Assembly: GCA_016801885.1 (NCBI GenBank)
Contig: CM028882.1
Span: 23,825,047 to 23,889,046 of the forward strand
Length of the DNA: 64,000 bases
Direction of reading: 5' to 3'
Source: Toxotes chatareus
Taxonomy: Eukaryota; Chordata; Actinopteri; Toxotidae
Part shown: in pieces, positions 1 through 10,948 of the stretch
Layout: every line of letters begins with the position of its first letter
How positions within the stretch are numbered: the first letter of the stretch is position 1
Made by a program: the position numbers and the translations under genes
Notes under the pieces: model-generated
Told to the model about the DNA's origin: nothing
The model's database searches: none
What the model saw: only the letters and a program-made list of their open reading frames with translations

Positions 1-90
1 AAGTGGGGAGACAAAGGCTACATCTACATGGCCAAAGACAGAAAGAACCACTGTGGAATTGCGACAGCAGCCAGTTATCCTCTGGTATAA
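1..90 (+). CDS. ctsl: cathepsin L, C-terminal fragment (cut by window edge)
   Basis: The first 90 bases are open in frame 1 and encode 29 residues ending in ASYPLV and a TAA stop at 88-90. The fragment contains the cathepsin L C-terminal signature, a GDKGYIYMAKDR-like strand followed by NHCGIA and ASYP.V. Cathepsin L is a lysosomal papain-family (C1A) cysteine endopeptidase made as a proenzyme. Catalytic Cys, His and the Asn of the NSWG motif all lie upstream and are outside the window, so activity cannot be judged here. The Cys in NHCGIA belongs to a conserved disulfide of the family. The gene runs left to right and is tail-to-tail with fbp2. Fish carry several cathepsin L paralogues (including S/K/V-like relatives); the exact paralogue cannot be assigned from 29 residues. 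Confidence 0.92.
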   Translation, partial: KWGDKGYIYMAKDRKNHCGIATAASYPLV

Positions 91-430
91 TGTTTTAACA
101 GCTCCACCTCGTAGCATCATAGTGTTTTTACTGCAATAGTTTGGCTGGAGACGAGCGAGCAGGCTTCAGTCTGGGTGACGCATTGACAGGAGATTCTGCA
201 ATGTTTTTATGAGGAGAAGAAGAAACACTGTTGTTTTTAGGGAAATGGCGCCGTTTTATTTTGGCTGGTTTTATGCCACTTTATTTTGTCTGAAAAGATT
301 TTAGTCTAGTGTTTATCCTTTGTAAATATGTGTATGCTACTTGGTAAGTGATACATTAACACTTGCTATGGTCATTGTAAATGAGTTTTTTTTCTACTAT
401 TACTGTGATCAATTAAAGTTGTGAAACACT
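91..430 (+). other. ctsl: 3' UTR and poly(A) signal of the cathepsin L gene
   Basis: Non-coding stretch after the TAA stop. An ATTAAA hexamer at about 412-417 followed by a T/G-rich stretch (about 430-460) is a plausible cleavage and polyadenylation signal. This is inferred from motif and position only. Confidence 0.6.
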
Positions 431-1970
431 AGTTTGGTGTTTGGACTTTTTTAACTTGTTGCCGGACAGGAAGTTCAGCAGCATTGAATTGAATTTTTTG
501 AAGGAAGTTTTTCATCTGATTTCAGCTTCGGAAATGCGACTTTCCTGGTTTTTATGGCTGTAAACTGAAAATGTTTGTGTTTGGGATCCAAACATGACAT
601 TTAAAGACAACTTGGGCTACATTTTATAGAAATGAACCTAATCAACAGATTTATTGATAATGAAAATAAGTGTTAGTTGCAGCTCAGATGAAAATGAGCC
701 TTCAGCTGTATCTGGTACAATAAATTTTATCTTCCTTTGTCCCTGTTAAACAGTTACTAAATAATAATAATAAAATGATGCATGATAATTAAACTTTCCC
801 ACATCATATCATGTCACAGCGTTTGTAAACTGTTCTGATATCAGTGAAAGGTGCTTAACACAACATCAAACATTAACTTTCACTCAGACAGGTGTTGGCG
901 TGTTCAGAGTGCTGAATGAGGCCTCAGCTATACTCTGCTGTTAATCCACACGCTGGTTTGACATGTAGAGCAAAGCCGGAGTCATATGATCTCACGTAAA
1001 ACAAACAGCCGTGCTCTCTGAGGTCTGGTACTATTAGGAACATGTGGGATTATTGATTCTTGCAACAATGGTGTCGATTCATGAGGAAATGGCGTCGCCC
1101 CTTTACTGTGAGGTGTGTGGTCACTTGACATGACCGTTTAAATCTGCATGTAACACCATAAAGATGACCTGACAGGCTTGTCCTCAAACTTAAACCCGGA
1201 TGGCATTAGGCGTTAACTAGAAGTTAACTAATAATTATTTTTTACTGTTGATTAATTTAACTTAATAAAAGCTTAGTGATTTAAAGAGTATTGTATGATT
1301 AAATGGTTAGATTTCACAGAGCCCAGTGGAGCTTTCTGCTTTAACAAGTTATTTTAGGTCAGACGTGTCGCTCCCTCTGACTGACCCACATCCCAGCATT
1401 AGAAGTGTCCTGTATTAGCTGTAAAGCTCTTGTGAGTAAAGGTAAATGTGTGTGTTGTTCCTGTAACATATTTACTTCACCTCTGAGTCCAGCCTGATAT
1501 GCAGAGCCAACAGCCGGTGCAGCTGGAGGAGCGAGTTGTGAAAAAGGACAGGAGGAGGCCTTGACATCAGTAGGATCTAAAACCAGTGAATCTCTGAAAA
1601 GTGGTGTTAATGTTTATGTACAACATGACGAGCAACTGACTGAATTTGCAGCTGTTTCAAATCTTGTTGTTCTACTTAAAAGAAACTTGAGAAGATGACG
1701 ATCCTTTGTTTTGGAGAAAACTGTATTTAATTACTACTAATTAAATGCTACAGTGGATGAAAGGCTGTGATTTAACATAACAAGCTTCATTTCTTTGATT
1801 TGACAGAGATTATTTCAGCATCCATAAAAAAATGATCTGGGTTAATTATTCACATGAATTTTGATAATAATTTAAAAGTAATTATTTGTGTTTTTTGTTG
1901 AGACTTTCCTCCTGGGCTCACTGTACAAACTGGAACTGCTGGAGCAGAAGGTCTTAAGGATTCTTCATCT
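431..1970. other. intergenic region between convergent ctsl and fbp2
   Basis: About 1.5 kb of A+T-rich DNA with no credible ORF. It contains one minus-oriented MITE-like copy (about 514-688, listed separately). The right end must hold the fbp2 3' UTR. A TTTAAT on the plus strand at 1726-1731 (ATTAAA on the minus strand) is one possible fbp2 poly(A) signal. I see no RNA gene here. Confidence 0.5.
514..688 (-). repeat. MITE-like interspersed repeat, family A, copy 1
   Basis: Read on the minus strand, the block starts near 688 with a GCTGCAACTAAC-type end, then an ATTATCAATAAATCTGTTGATTA stretch, a TATAAAATGT word, and internal AGTTTACAGCC and AAGCTGAAATCAG words. The same word order recurs at about 28.06, 32.67, 37.23 and 54.16 kb in this window. 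I recognise it as a family scattered through teleost genomes with ends of the form GGGCTGCAACTAA and an A+T-rich body. No coding capacity is visible, consistent with a non-autonomous DNA element. Borders are approximate. Confidence 0.6.
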
Positions 1971-4900
1971 TTACGGGAACTTCTTGACGAAGGACAGGTA
2001 CTCGTTGACGTCATCGGGGGAGCCGACCACGAAGGGCACCCTCTGGTGGAGCGCTTCTGGCTGAACGTCCAGTATCCTCTGGGTGCCGGTGGTGGCGAGG
2101 CCTCCCGCCTGCTCGATGACGAAGGCGATGGGGTTGCACTCGTACAGCAGCCGCAGCTTTAGGGGTGAGTATTGAAAGGAAAACACAATTTTTACCATTT
2201 ATAACCAACGAATCTCATTTTAATGTTTTTGTTTGTTTTGTTCTTATTCTGCCTCACTTATTTTAAGCACTATGAACTGCCACTGTCTTTAAATTAAATA
2301 ATATAAATAATAAATGAAATGACACATAAAGTTAAAGGTCCACAAACAGGAAATAGGTGAGAGGTTGTAATTTATCTTCAGGGCCAGCCTGGACTGTCTC
2401 TGAGCTTTATTTATCACAGCACGAGAGAAAAACACGTCCAGCCTCAGGTTACACTACTGCCAGAGTCACTGTACAGTTTGTCACTGAGTCTGTGAGTGTC
2501 AAGTTAAACACAGAAATCCGTGAGCTGTGGAGGTTCATACTCAGCAGCAGGTTGGAAAATCTCGACCTGAAGTTCCCACTATTTCTGTGCCAGTGTCCAT
2601 AGAGGATCACCACACTACTGGGATCACGCAATACAACAAGACTAAAAACCTGATGCCCATTGTGCGAGCTGTGGTCCTGACAGGAGCTACAGGTGGCTCA
2701 TTAATGCACCTGGTCCGGGTCACTGGTTCCTCAGTGTAACTCAGTATCTGGTGCATTAAGGCCTTTGATTTCGGTGCAGACGTTTTGGACTTCACTTGTT
2801 TGTGTAGTCTTTAAAGCCAACTCTGTTAAGTCTGGCTGTGGTGATGCTTCAGCGAGATGGTTTCATGGAGGTCAGTGGTTACCTTTCCCTTGGGGCTCTT
2901 CTCGTTGGCGGGGTACATGAAGATCCCTCCGTAGGCGATGGTGCGGTGAATGTCTGCGACCATGGAGCCCACATATCGGGCCCCGTAGGGGGAACTGCCA
3001 TCCTGTGGCAAAGGTTGTTCCATGTTATTCAATGTTATTCAGTGTTTTTTAAAAGAAAAAAGTAGGACATCATGCATGTAGCATATGAAACTAGTTTTTG
3101 GTGTGAAAGAAAAGTAGTTTGCATTGATAGAAAAGTTCAATCTACATAAAAGGCCCGGCAGCTCACTTCAGAGTTGCAGCTACAGCAGATCTGCTTCGCT
3201 CTGCTGTCGTGGCCGAGGAAAAAGTGAACAGCAAATAACAAAACGGGTCAAAGTCCGTCTGCAGCAGCTGGGACGTACATTAATCCTGCCAACAGAAGGG
3301 ACTCCACACCAACAAAAACAGGCTGTGGAGAACTTCAAGATCCTGATTGGTTCAACAAGTGGACTTTGAATGAAAAGTCCAGTTTTGATAAGTTTTATTT
3401 GTGATTTTTTCTTATCTTTATTATTTTTTTTCACTGTTTCACTCCCTGAAACACGCACCAATTAAACCGAGTAGAATCTGACTGGAGCTTCTTTAGCCCT
3501 AATGTGAGCTTCGAGTTCAGACTGGCATGTGATAAAGAGTCATGTGCTTGCTGAGTCACATCCCAGTCATCATGTGGGAGGGGTGAGTGTGCATAGTATT
3601 TTTCTAAAAACAAACCCTCCTGAAGTACGCAACACTTCCTAACAACACTTGTAAAAATAAAAATAAAAGAAAAGAAGAAGAGAAAAACCACATCCAGCTG
3701 GCCACACCAGAGACGACTTGAAACTTCCTAAAATAAAGCAAGAGAAACTGAAAAAGAAAGAGCAGAGGCAGAATCAAAAGAGTGAGGGAAAGTTTTTGAG
3801 GGTAAGATGTGCATGAACATTATCTTCAAACAAACCGCACATCTGTTGGTGTGCTCATCTGGAAACACTGATCAGGTGGTGTTTGAAATATTAAGTGTGT
3901 AACATGTGGATCATGTGATCACACTGAGCACCTGTTTGAAAAGAACAGCGGGGAACGATGCAGAGATATCTAAAAAAAAAAAGGAAGGGGGGTTCCAGTG
4001 AACTGGATTTAAACTTCTCTCTGGGGTTTTTTTTTTTAGCAATATTTGCATCTCAGCTCCACCTGTGAGACAAGTTCCTGACCACATTCATAGATGACAG
4101 AGAGCGTGTCGCTCCAAACACTCCAGAGTTCCTTTACTCTCAAAGCTCGTCTGAGGCTGACAGGTTGTTTTTCACTTTTCATTTCATAAAAGCTTCAGCG
4201 AACCCATCGCCGGTGAAGCTGTTGATGCTGGTGACCAAACAAAGTCTGCCGTCATGTTTGTGACCGTGCCGGAGAAGCGCTGAGCATGCACATCAGAGTT
4301 TCCAGATGAGAGGCCGCTGCGGTTTCCTGAGGAACAGGATGTTCCCTGCTGACCGAGCTGCCACCCTCCGTCCTGTCTGATGGTACGGTCACGCTCAGTG
4401 GACTGTCAATCACGTTTAGGTCACGATGGTTCTGCCTGTGGTACCTGGCTGCACCAGGTAGACTGCACAAGTAAACCATATGATGAACCATTCAGATTTT
4501 TCACTTGATCATTGTTCACTTTTGCAAATAAAAAATAGATATAAAAGTGATTTCACAGTGTTTTTAGTTAAAGAATTAGGCTACAAAGGACATTATATTA
4601 GACAAAGACTTTTTTTTAAAAAAAGGGTAAAATGCAGAACCCTTTGAAGAGCTTTTTTTTTGTAAATTCAGTGTACCAGAACGAATGCTTTGTCAGGACT
4701 CACACGATGAGTGTGAGAGGCCACTTGTGTTTGAAATCCTGCCGCAGGACTGAGCATAAGTTTAGCTGTGTGTTGGAGAGTTCCATGCTCCGAGACGTCA
4801 CGAGGCTTGTTTCGACCGTACAGCGTTTAATTATTTATTATCCTCTCACCTCTGGGTACTTCTTGTGCTTCAGATACTCGTTGATGGAGGGGTGGAAGTA

Positions 4901-6791
4901 CTTGGCGTAGCCCTCGTTCAGACTGTAGATCTTTCCCTTCTGCTTGATCTTCACATTCCTCTCGGTCAGGATGAACTCACCAATGGCCTGACGAAAAAAA
5001 GAATAAAACATTCATGTGTCACAGTCCCAGCAAAGGCATAAAAGAACTCTGTTTAAATAATCCTGTTTATCTAATGATCAGAGAATATACGTTTAATTTG
5101 GGGAAAGGGAAAATTAAGTGAAAGGGTGGGGGGGTTTAAAACATGCAGACACAACATTATTCCCATCAGGCCTGAGGATCTGTTGTGGTGGGTGAATTTC
5201 ACGCTTGAAAACAGCAGCGTAACAATCTGGTTTTCTTAGGAGTCTGGATGCATAACAACAACAAGATTCCTTACAAACATACACTGAACTTTTTTCATTC
5301 ATTCCTGTAACAACTAAAGCTGCTTTTCCAAAGGTCTGAGAGAAAAGTGTGGTTCACTTCATGTCGTTTCCCCACCACAGAGTATTCTGATGCCTCCGTG
5401 GAGAGCTGGGGGAATTTAACTGCACTGAGGCTGAATCACTCACTGGGTCCAGGGTGAAGAAGTTGAGGCCGGCGCCGGTGCTGATGGCCACCAGGGTGGC
5501 GCTGCCGTACAGGGCGTAGCCGGCAGACACGATATTGTTGCCCTGCTGCAGGGCATCTTTCTCTATGGGCTCCCCCTCTGACTCCTGAACGTGGAAATAA
5601 ACCACAACACAGAACAAACATGACCACTGGCGTCAAAATGACTTAAAGGTCTGCAGATACCACTGAGCTAGATGTGTCCCCCTATCAAACAGTGGATGAA
5701 GAGACATCAAACATGGGGGTCACTGAATTGGGCTCAATATTTAATCAGGTTTGCTAAATCTGAGCTGTTGTGCCAACCCTGAGAACACAACTGAAAAATT
5801 TACAGTTCAAACGACAAACCTGTAAACGTGAAAAAGTCATAAAAAGAGTAATTCAGTCTGTTTAAAGTTAAATTTGAACAGATTTCTGGTTTTGAAATCT
5901 GCTGAAACCTGGATTAGCTGGACACCATCGCTCTCCTGTGTCTGCAGAGTGAAACTGCACTTGTAAGCTGAGTATTCCTTCTATAATCAAACACCTAAAT
6001 ATAAGAATAACAGACATGTTTACATGTCTGAAGTGAGCTTCTTGACCTCTGAACCCACCGTTGCATAATTTTAAAAACAGGAGCAAACCAAACATTCCTG
6101 AAAATCATTTTCTAGGTTCCTGAAGCAGTGGGAACACGTTGATCCCGGAACATCCTTCTTAGCGGCTGCACAATCTTTGCTGAGGTCAGACTCACCCGTT
6201 TGTAAATGGCAAATATGGTGCCGATGGAAGCCAAGCAGTCGATGTTACTGGAGCCGTCCAGCGGGTCAAAACACACCACGTACTTTCCCTGTGACAAACG
6301 CAAACCACACCAAAAAGTTACGAAGAAGAAGAAGAAGAAGAAGAGCAAATAAAAAAAAAAAAAAAAAACAGTTCATTTTTCACTTATTATTTCTTACTTT
6401 TTATGTGTGTCAGTCTCAGACTATAAAAGTCGGTTATTTTCAAACATTAGGTACACGCCCTTTTAAAAATTACAAATCATTATCACCATCCCAGTTGTTG
6501 GTTGTGGCTGTAGACATGATATTATTTTAGAAGGCACCTCTGTTAGTGAATTCTGAATAATTTGTATGTTGTCTAATTATTTGCTCACAATCACAATTAT
6601 TTGCTAAACAATTTGCAAGATCTGCAGGAGGCATCTTAAATGCTCTATGATTTTTAGCTCCACTAAAAACCCTGATGAAAAATATATATATATGCAATGA
6701 CCGCTCACTGTGATGGTTCCAGCATTTATACAGAGAGCTGGTACGATGGAAATGTCACAGGGTGACTAAGTGAGAGTGTGTGTGTGCCTAA

Positions 6792-6830
<39 letters not shown>

Positions 6831-9195
6831 GTTGCGTGCGCACCGACCGGAACTAATTGAGACGGGATAAGACACAGGTGTGTGTATGTGTGTGTGTGGT
6901 GGCGGGAAAAGTTTCTTTTTTGCTCTGTCAGAGGGGGAAGCCTCGGATGAAGGTGGAGGAGCGGGGACGCGTTCCACCCCTCCTGCGGGTTAAGTACCCC
7001 TCTATTTCTTTGAAGTAGCTTTTAGTGACACCACGTTTCCTGTCATGCTTTATCTGTCTTCCCGTGTTCTTGAGGGTTTTTGATAGTTTTGTGTTTGGTA
7101 AGTTTGGCACTTCAGGGTCCAGTCATTTCCTTCCCAAACTATCATCTTTGTGGATCGGGCCTTGTGTTTGGAGTGGGACTAGTTGGTTGGTGAGTTTGTT
7201 ATATATATATATATATATATATGGTTTTGTTAGTATTCGCATAAGGTTTATTGGTTTTGTTTCTGGGACTGGGACCCTGACGGACACCTCATTTTGTCTT
7301 CCCCTCACGCAGGGACCTGCTGTCTAGGGGAACATCTACACTCCGTTAGGGCGAGTGGACAGCCGTGGGACTGTTTTTATTTGATTCCTCAGAGTACTCT
7401 TTTCTTTTATCCATTGTTTTTAGCCTTTTGTAATAAAAGCATTTGTATATTTTTAACTGAACCTTCCCCTGAGTTTTGTTGCCTTGGTGTGTCTGCTCCC
7501 CACAGAGAAGAGTATTTCATACTACCACGGTGACCGAAACAGAAATATGTTGTGTTACAGGTGATCTGCTGATAATAATGTGTGTTTCTTTCAGCTGCAT
7601 GTTGTAATATCACACTTTAGTGGCACCTAGTGGAAACAGGAAGTAACGGTTTCAAATTCTCAGTCTGAAAGCCTGTTTGCAAACATTAAACTGAGTTAAA
7701 CACATTAACGTAATGTTAATGTGCCAAACTGTGACTCACTGTGACTTACTGTACTTTTCCACTTGTTAAAGGACAGACATATTCCTACCCCAATATTCGG
7801 CCTAATGCAACTCAAACATGAAAAAAGCCTAGAGTCCATCATCATGCAGTGCTGTTCTCCTCCTCAGCAGACGACTAGTGTTCATCACTCGCCCTCTTAT
7901 CCTTGGGGGTGATGATGAGCTCCTTGTTCTCTTCCGAAACCATGCAGCAGGTGCTGTAGGAGGCCTGCAGCATGTTGATGACCAGGTCGTTGGACAGCAC
8001 GTCCAGCTTCTTCACATCGTCCCCCGTCACGTTCACTGATCCCGCCAAGCCCTGCCTGCACGGACCAATCGGCAGCCAAGATTAAGTCTCTCACACACAA
8101 AAAAACACCGGATTGAGAGACAACTTCCTGGAAGCTTGTGAGTGTTAATGATGCTCATTTAGTGTCAAACAATGTAGAGCTGTGTTAGGTTACATAATTT
8201 CAGCGACCCATTCTTCGTGAGTTGGCATGTTTTCAGTAATTCTCCTTCATATGGAACATCAGCCAGGAATATGTCAGAGACTCATTTTCACTACATCTGA
8301 GCTCAGTTGTACTTTGGCCTTTAAAGACCTGGAGTTTGATAAATTTCAGTATTTACTGCCCCCAGAAAACTGCACTTATGGATGGATTTGGTTGGATACA
8401 TTCAAGTTTGATTCAGTCAAGGTTAAGATTTGTGCACAGCCTAAGAGGTTGACCCCAGAGGTCACAATTCAACCTTTTTAGCCTCGGCGAATTCAGGTAA
8501 TGCTCCAGAAAACTGGCAAATTTTCAACATCCATTCCCTTAACAAAGAGCTGGTTATTGTTACATGTCAACAATCAAAAATGTTGCAGCGTCTGGATTTT
8601 ACTGTTTTGTCTCTTGCTATGAAAAGTCGTTGCAGAGCTGCACAACCTTTTTATTAATTCAAGATTGGAGTGTTGAAATGCGACTAAATCAAACAAAGTT
8701 CAGTCTTTTACACAAGAGCAGCACGAAATCAACCCAGCACGAAACAGTAACTCATATCAGCTCTACTGCCCCGACTGTTCCACCTCCTCGATGGGTGAGT
8801 GTTGAATTCAGGACTGATTCATCTTTGACTGACAACAAATGAACTTCTCTGCTCTGCGACTGCTGTTCTGCTGTCGACCTTGACCTCTGACCTTTTTGTG
8901 GTGGGATGCAAGTCAGTAAGGTATCATCACATTCATATTTTTTGTAGATATCATACATTTCTACAGACACTTGTGTAATGGTGCATACGCATCCTTAGTC
9001 CCCAGTAATCCTCAGTACTTACAGGTGGGCCAGGCCTGCCTTGCGCACAGCAGAGGAGATGGCTTTGATGGCGGTCAGCATGGCGTTGATGAGTTGGGTC
9101 AGCTCGCCGGTCGCCCCCTTAACCTGGCGTCCGCTCTCCATGACAAACCGGGTCAGGGTCCACACGTCCGTTTCAAACACCGACTGGTCCGACAT
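1971..9195 (-). CDS. fbp2: fructose-1,6-bisphosphatase 2 (muscle type), 7 coding exons, 337 aa
   Basis: Hydrolyses fructose 1,6-bisphosphate to fructose 6-phosphate, the committed gluconeogenic/glyconeogenic step, in the cytosol as a tetramer. Coding exons, 5' to 3' on the minus strand: 9195-9023, 8055-7893, 6288-6196, 5584-5444, 4987-4850, 3002-2883, 2156-1971. Phases close and the total is 337 codons plus TAA. The start is ATG at 9195, giving MSDQSVFETDV, the family N-terminus. Visible motifs: SEEN metal ligand, DPLDGSSNID metal/phosphate loop in exon 3, KGKIYSLNEGYAKYF, and SPYGARYVGSMVAD. Muscle-type assignment rests on YSTC, ASIGTIFAIY, GSATLVAIST, KKYPEDGS and HQRVP, and on an acidic residue (Asp) at the position that is Glu69 in muscle and Gln69 in liver enzymes. 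Odd: an extra Ala in the AMP-binding loop, Gln for Tyr57, and a GC splice donor after exon 2 (see findings). The next gene upstream is its paralogue fbp1, in the same orientation. Confidence 0.93.
3003..4849 (-). other. fbp2: fbp2 intron 5
   Basis: About 1.85 kb between coding exons 5 and 6. It contains short A- and T-runs but no exon-like ORF or recognised repeat. Other fbp2 introns (2157-2882, 4988-5443, 5585-6195, 8056-9022) likewise show nothing beyond low-complexity tracts. Confidence 0.6.
6775..6830. repeat. (GT)n/(GA)n compound microsatellite
   Basis: Interrupted GT repeat followed by a GA run; a second GT tract is at about 6881-6899. Both lie in the candidate LTR in fbp2 intron 2. 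Confidence 0.9.
7201..7222. repeat. (AT)n microsatellite
   Basis: Eleven AT units inside fbp2 intron 2. Confidence 0.9.
7893..8055 (-). CDS. fbp2: fbp2 coding exon 2 (dynamic loop), with GC donor
   Basis: 163 nt, the same length as the paralogue's exon 2. It starts after GTGCAG and reads L-Q-G-L-A-G-S-V-N-V-T-G across the junction, where relatives read L-Y-G. A second AG four bases downstream would break the frame, so the assigned acceptor is the only in-frame one. The exon ends ..KDKR, immediately before GCGAGT instead of GT. The frame continues exactly into exon 3 (GKYVVCFDP), so this boundary is well supported even though the donor is non-canonical. Confidence 0.88.
9023..9195 (-). CDS. 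fbp2: fbp2 coding exon 1 (N-terminal helix and AMP-binding loop)
   Basis: Encodes residues 1-57 and two bases of codon 58; the donor CT/GTAAGT is at 9022-9021. The exon carries the allosteric AMP segment read as ESGRQVKGATGELTQL. Compared with the family pattern G-R-x-x-(K/R)-G-T-G-E-L-T it has one additional residue (Ala28, codon 9112-9114). The paralogue exon at 13977-14146 has the normal length, one codon shorter. Confidence 0.93.
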
Positions 9196-10948
9196 GATGG
9201 TTTCTGGTTCTTCTGTCTCTCCTGGTAGGGCAGCAGGTTGTGTGTTCGTCGGGCGGAGGACCGACAGCAAGTGAGTGGCCTCATTACCAGCCAAGTCCTT
9301 TTCATACCCAGAGCAATGAAGGCAAGCCAGGGGATCTATTTGTGAGTGCAGCCGAGTAGAAGAATGAATGTGTGTGCGTGTGTGTGTGTGTATTTGGAGA
9401 TGGGTGAGGGGGGTGTCAGGTGTCAGCTGTGGAGACTGGCACACTTTAATCCTGCACAAGACAAGAACTTATCAGCTCTTTTATTCATTCAGTCAAAAAG
9501 CTTGCGACATGTTAGACGACAGCAACACAAGACTTGGGTAACGTGAGAGTTTCACAGTATTTTAACCACATTTGTTTGCACACTGTTTCTCCATGGTCAC
9601 AGTCTAGCACTGTGACAGTGGAGAAACAACCTTCTGTGCATTATATCCATGTTCATGCAGCGAACAATGAATCGTGTCTGATTAGGCCTGTTTTTTTTTT
9701 GTTTTTCTGCTTTAAATAAACTGCTCACTCACCTCTGAGCAGCACGTTCATGTAAATCCTGCAGCTTCTTTATGAGTTACACTTCACTTTACCTACTGCT
9801 GACTCAAAACAGCTTCTGATTTAGTTTACAGGGAGCTTTGATTCAGTGTTTCACGTCACAGGATCTCCTTGTGTTAAGAGACACACTGAGGGATGTGAAA
9901 GATTTATGAATTTTATATTATAGTATAAGGAGACTCCGTTGCTGTGTTTTAGCGCAACAGCAGCTCCAGTTTGCTTTAAATGTCATCAGGACTCTGTGAG
10001 CTTCCACTGACCTTTAGCTTAAAGGTCGACTGCTCTGGGTTAAGTGTCTCTTAACTTTTGTGGACAGTATGTCTTCAGGCTTTTTCATTTTTCAAAATAA
10101 AGTTAATTCATTTTGAGGAACGCAAGTACGTTTTCCATCTCATTTAAATAGAAGAGATTTCATGTTTCTCAAAATACTAAAGATATTTCTGCTAGATGCT
10201 GTGATTGACTCTTTAAGCTTTTTGATCCTAAAGTAAACTAAACACAAGCTATATATATATATTAGTGAAAAGCTGAGTTTTGAAGATGTGATATTTTGTG
10301 CAAACACTCAAATGATGAAAATTGATAAAAACACAGATTTTTGTCTTCTGGGGGTCATTTGGATTTATTGAGACTTGTTCATTTCAAACAGTAGTAGTTC
10401 ACATAATAAAGGCATCAGGTTCTGTTTGCATAGATGTCGTATTTGGTCCTTTACATGTCTAGAATGTATATTCATTCTAATTAAGGCACAACAGGAGGTA
10501 AAACCGAGGAGGAATCCTCCTCTGGTTTTTTTTTTTTTTTTATTGAAGTGCAGCTGTCTTTATTTTTTGGCACTTTTTTTTTTTTTTGCTCTTTGGTAGT
10601 TTTTGTGGAATGTGTGCGTTTGTGTACTTGAGCTTATGAACCACAGTTTTCACGTCTCCCCTGAGCCGCCTTCTTTCTATTATCTGTCAGCTTTCTATAA
10701 ATAGAACATGAACATTGCTGGTTAGGGCATGAAAACCTTGTAACTCTAAATCTTAGCTGATTTCACAGAGAAAATGCCCTGTCTTTTGTGGCCTTAAGAA
10801 ACCTTTTCGAACTCCATTAGATATCATCCAAAATACATTTACATTAAGCTTAATAAAGGGCCAACTCTCTCAGTACCTGCAGAGCAGACAGTTTGGAGAT
10901 ACAAGGCTTTTAACCGGGCAGAGATGGTTAGAGTGAGTCGGCGTAGTC
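9196..10948. other. intergenic region: fbp2 promoter/5' UTR and fbp1 3' UTR
   Basis: 1.75 kb between the two tandem paralogues. The right part should hold the fbp1 3' UTR and the left part the fbp2 5' UTR and promoter. A GT-rich tract (about 9369-9392) and poly-T tracts (about 10525-10542 and 10573-10587) are present. An imperfect 19-bp-arm hairpin lies at 9584-9628. No clear TATA box could be fixed. Confidence 0.5.
9584..9628. repeat. imperfect hairpin upstream of fbp2
   Basis: The 19-nt arms (9584-9602 and 9610-9628) match as inverted repeats at 16 of 19 positions around a 7-nt loop. No function is assigned. Confidence 0.8.

Larger units (their letters stand above)
6753..7535 (+). mobile_element. 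candidate solo LTR in fbp2 intron 2
   Basis: A roughly 780-bp block differs from its surroundings. It opens with TGTCAC and closes with GTGACC, an imperfect short inverted terminal repeat. It is bordered by GGAAA (6748-6752) and CGAAA (7535-7539, overlapping the last base), a 4-of-5 direct repeat. It has an AATAAA at 7432-7437 about 100 bp before its right end, the usual R-U5 arrangement of LTRs. GT/GA and TA microsatellites sit inside it. No gag/pol is present, so it would be a solo LTR left by recombination. It lies antisense to fbp2. The superfamily is not determined; a Gypsy-type origin is a guess. Confidence 0.45.

Noticed and set aside
9019..9459. Upstream in-frame extension of fbp2 to an ATG at 9459
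   Set aside because: The added residues are low-complexity (HTHTRTHIH) translation of a GT repeat; the family start is MSDQSVFETD at 9195.
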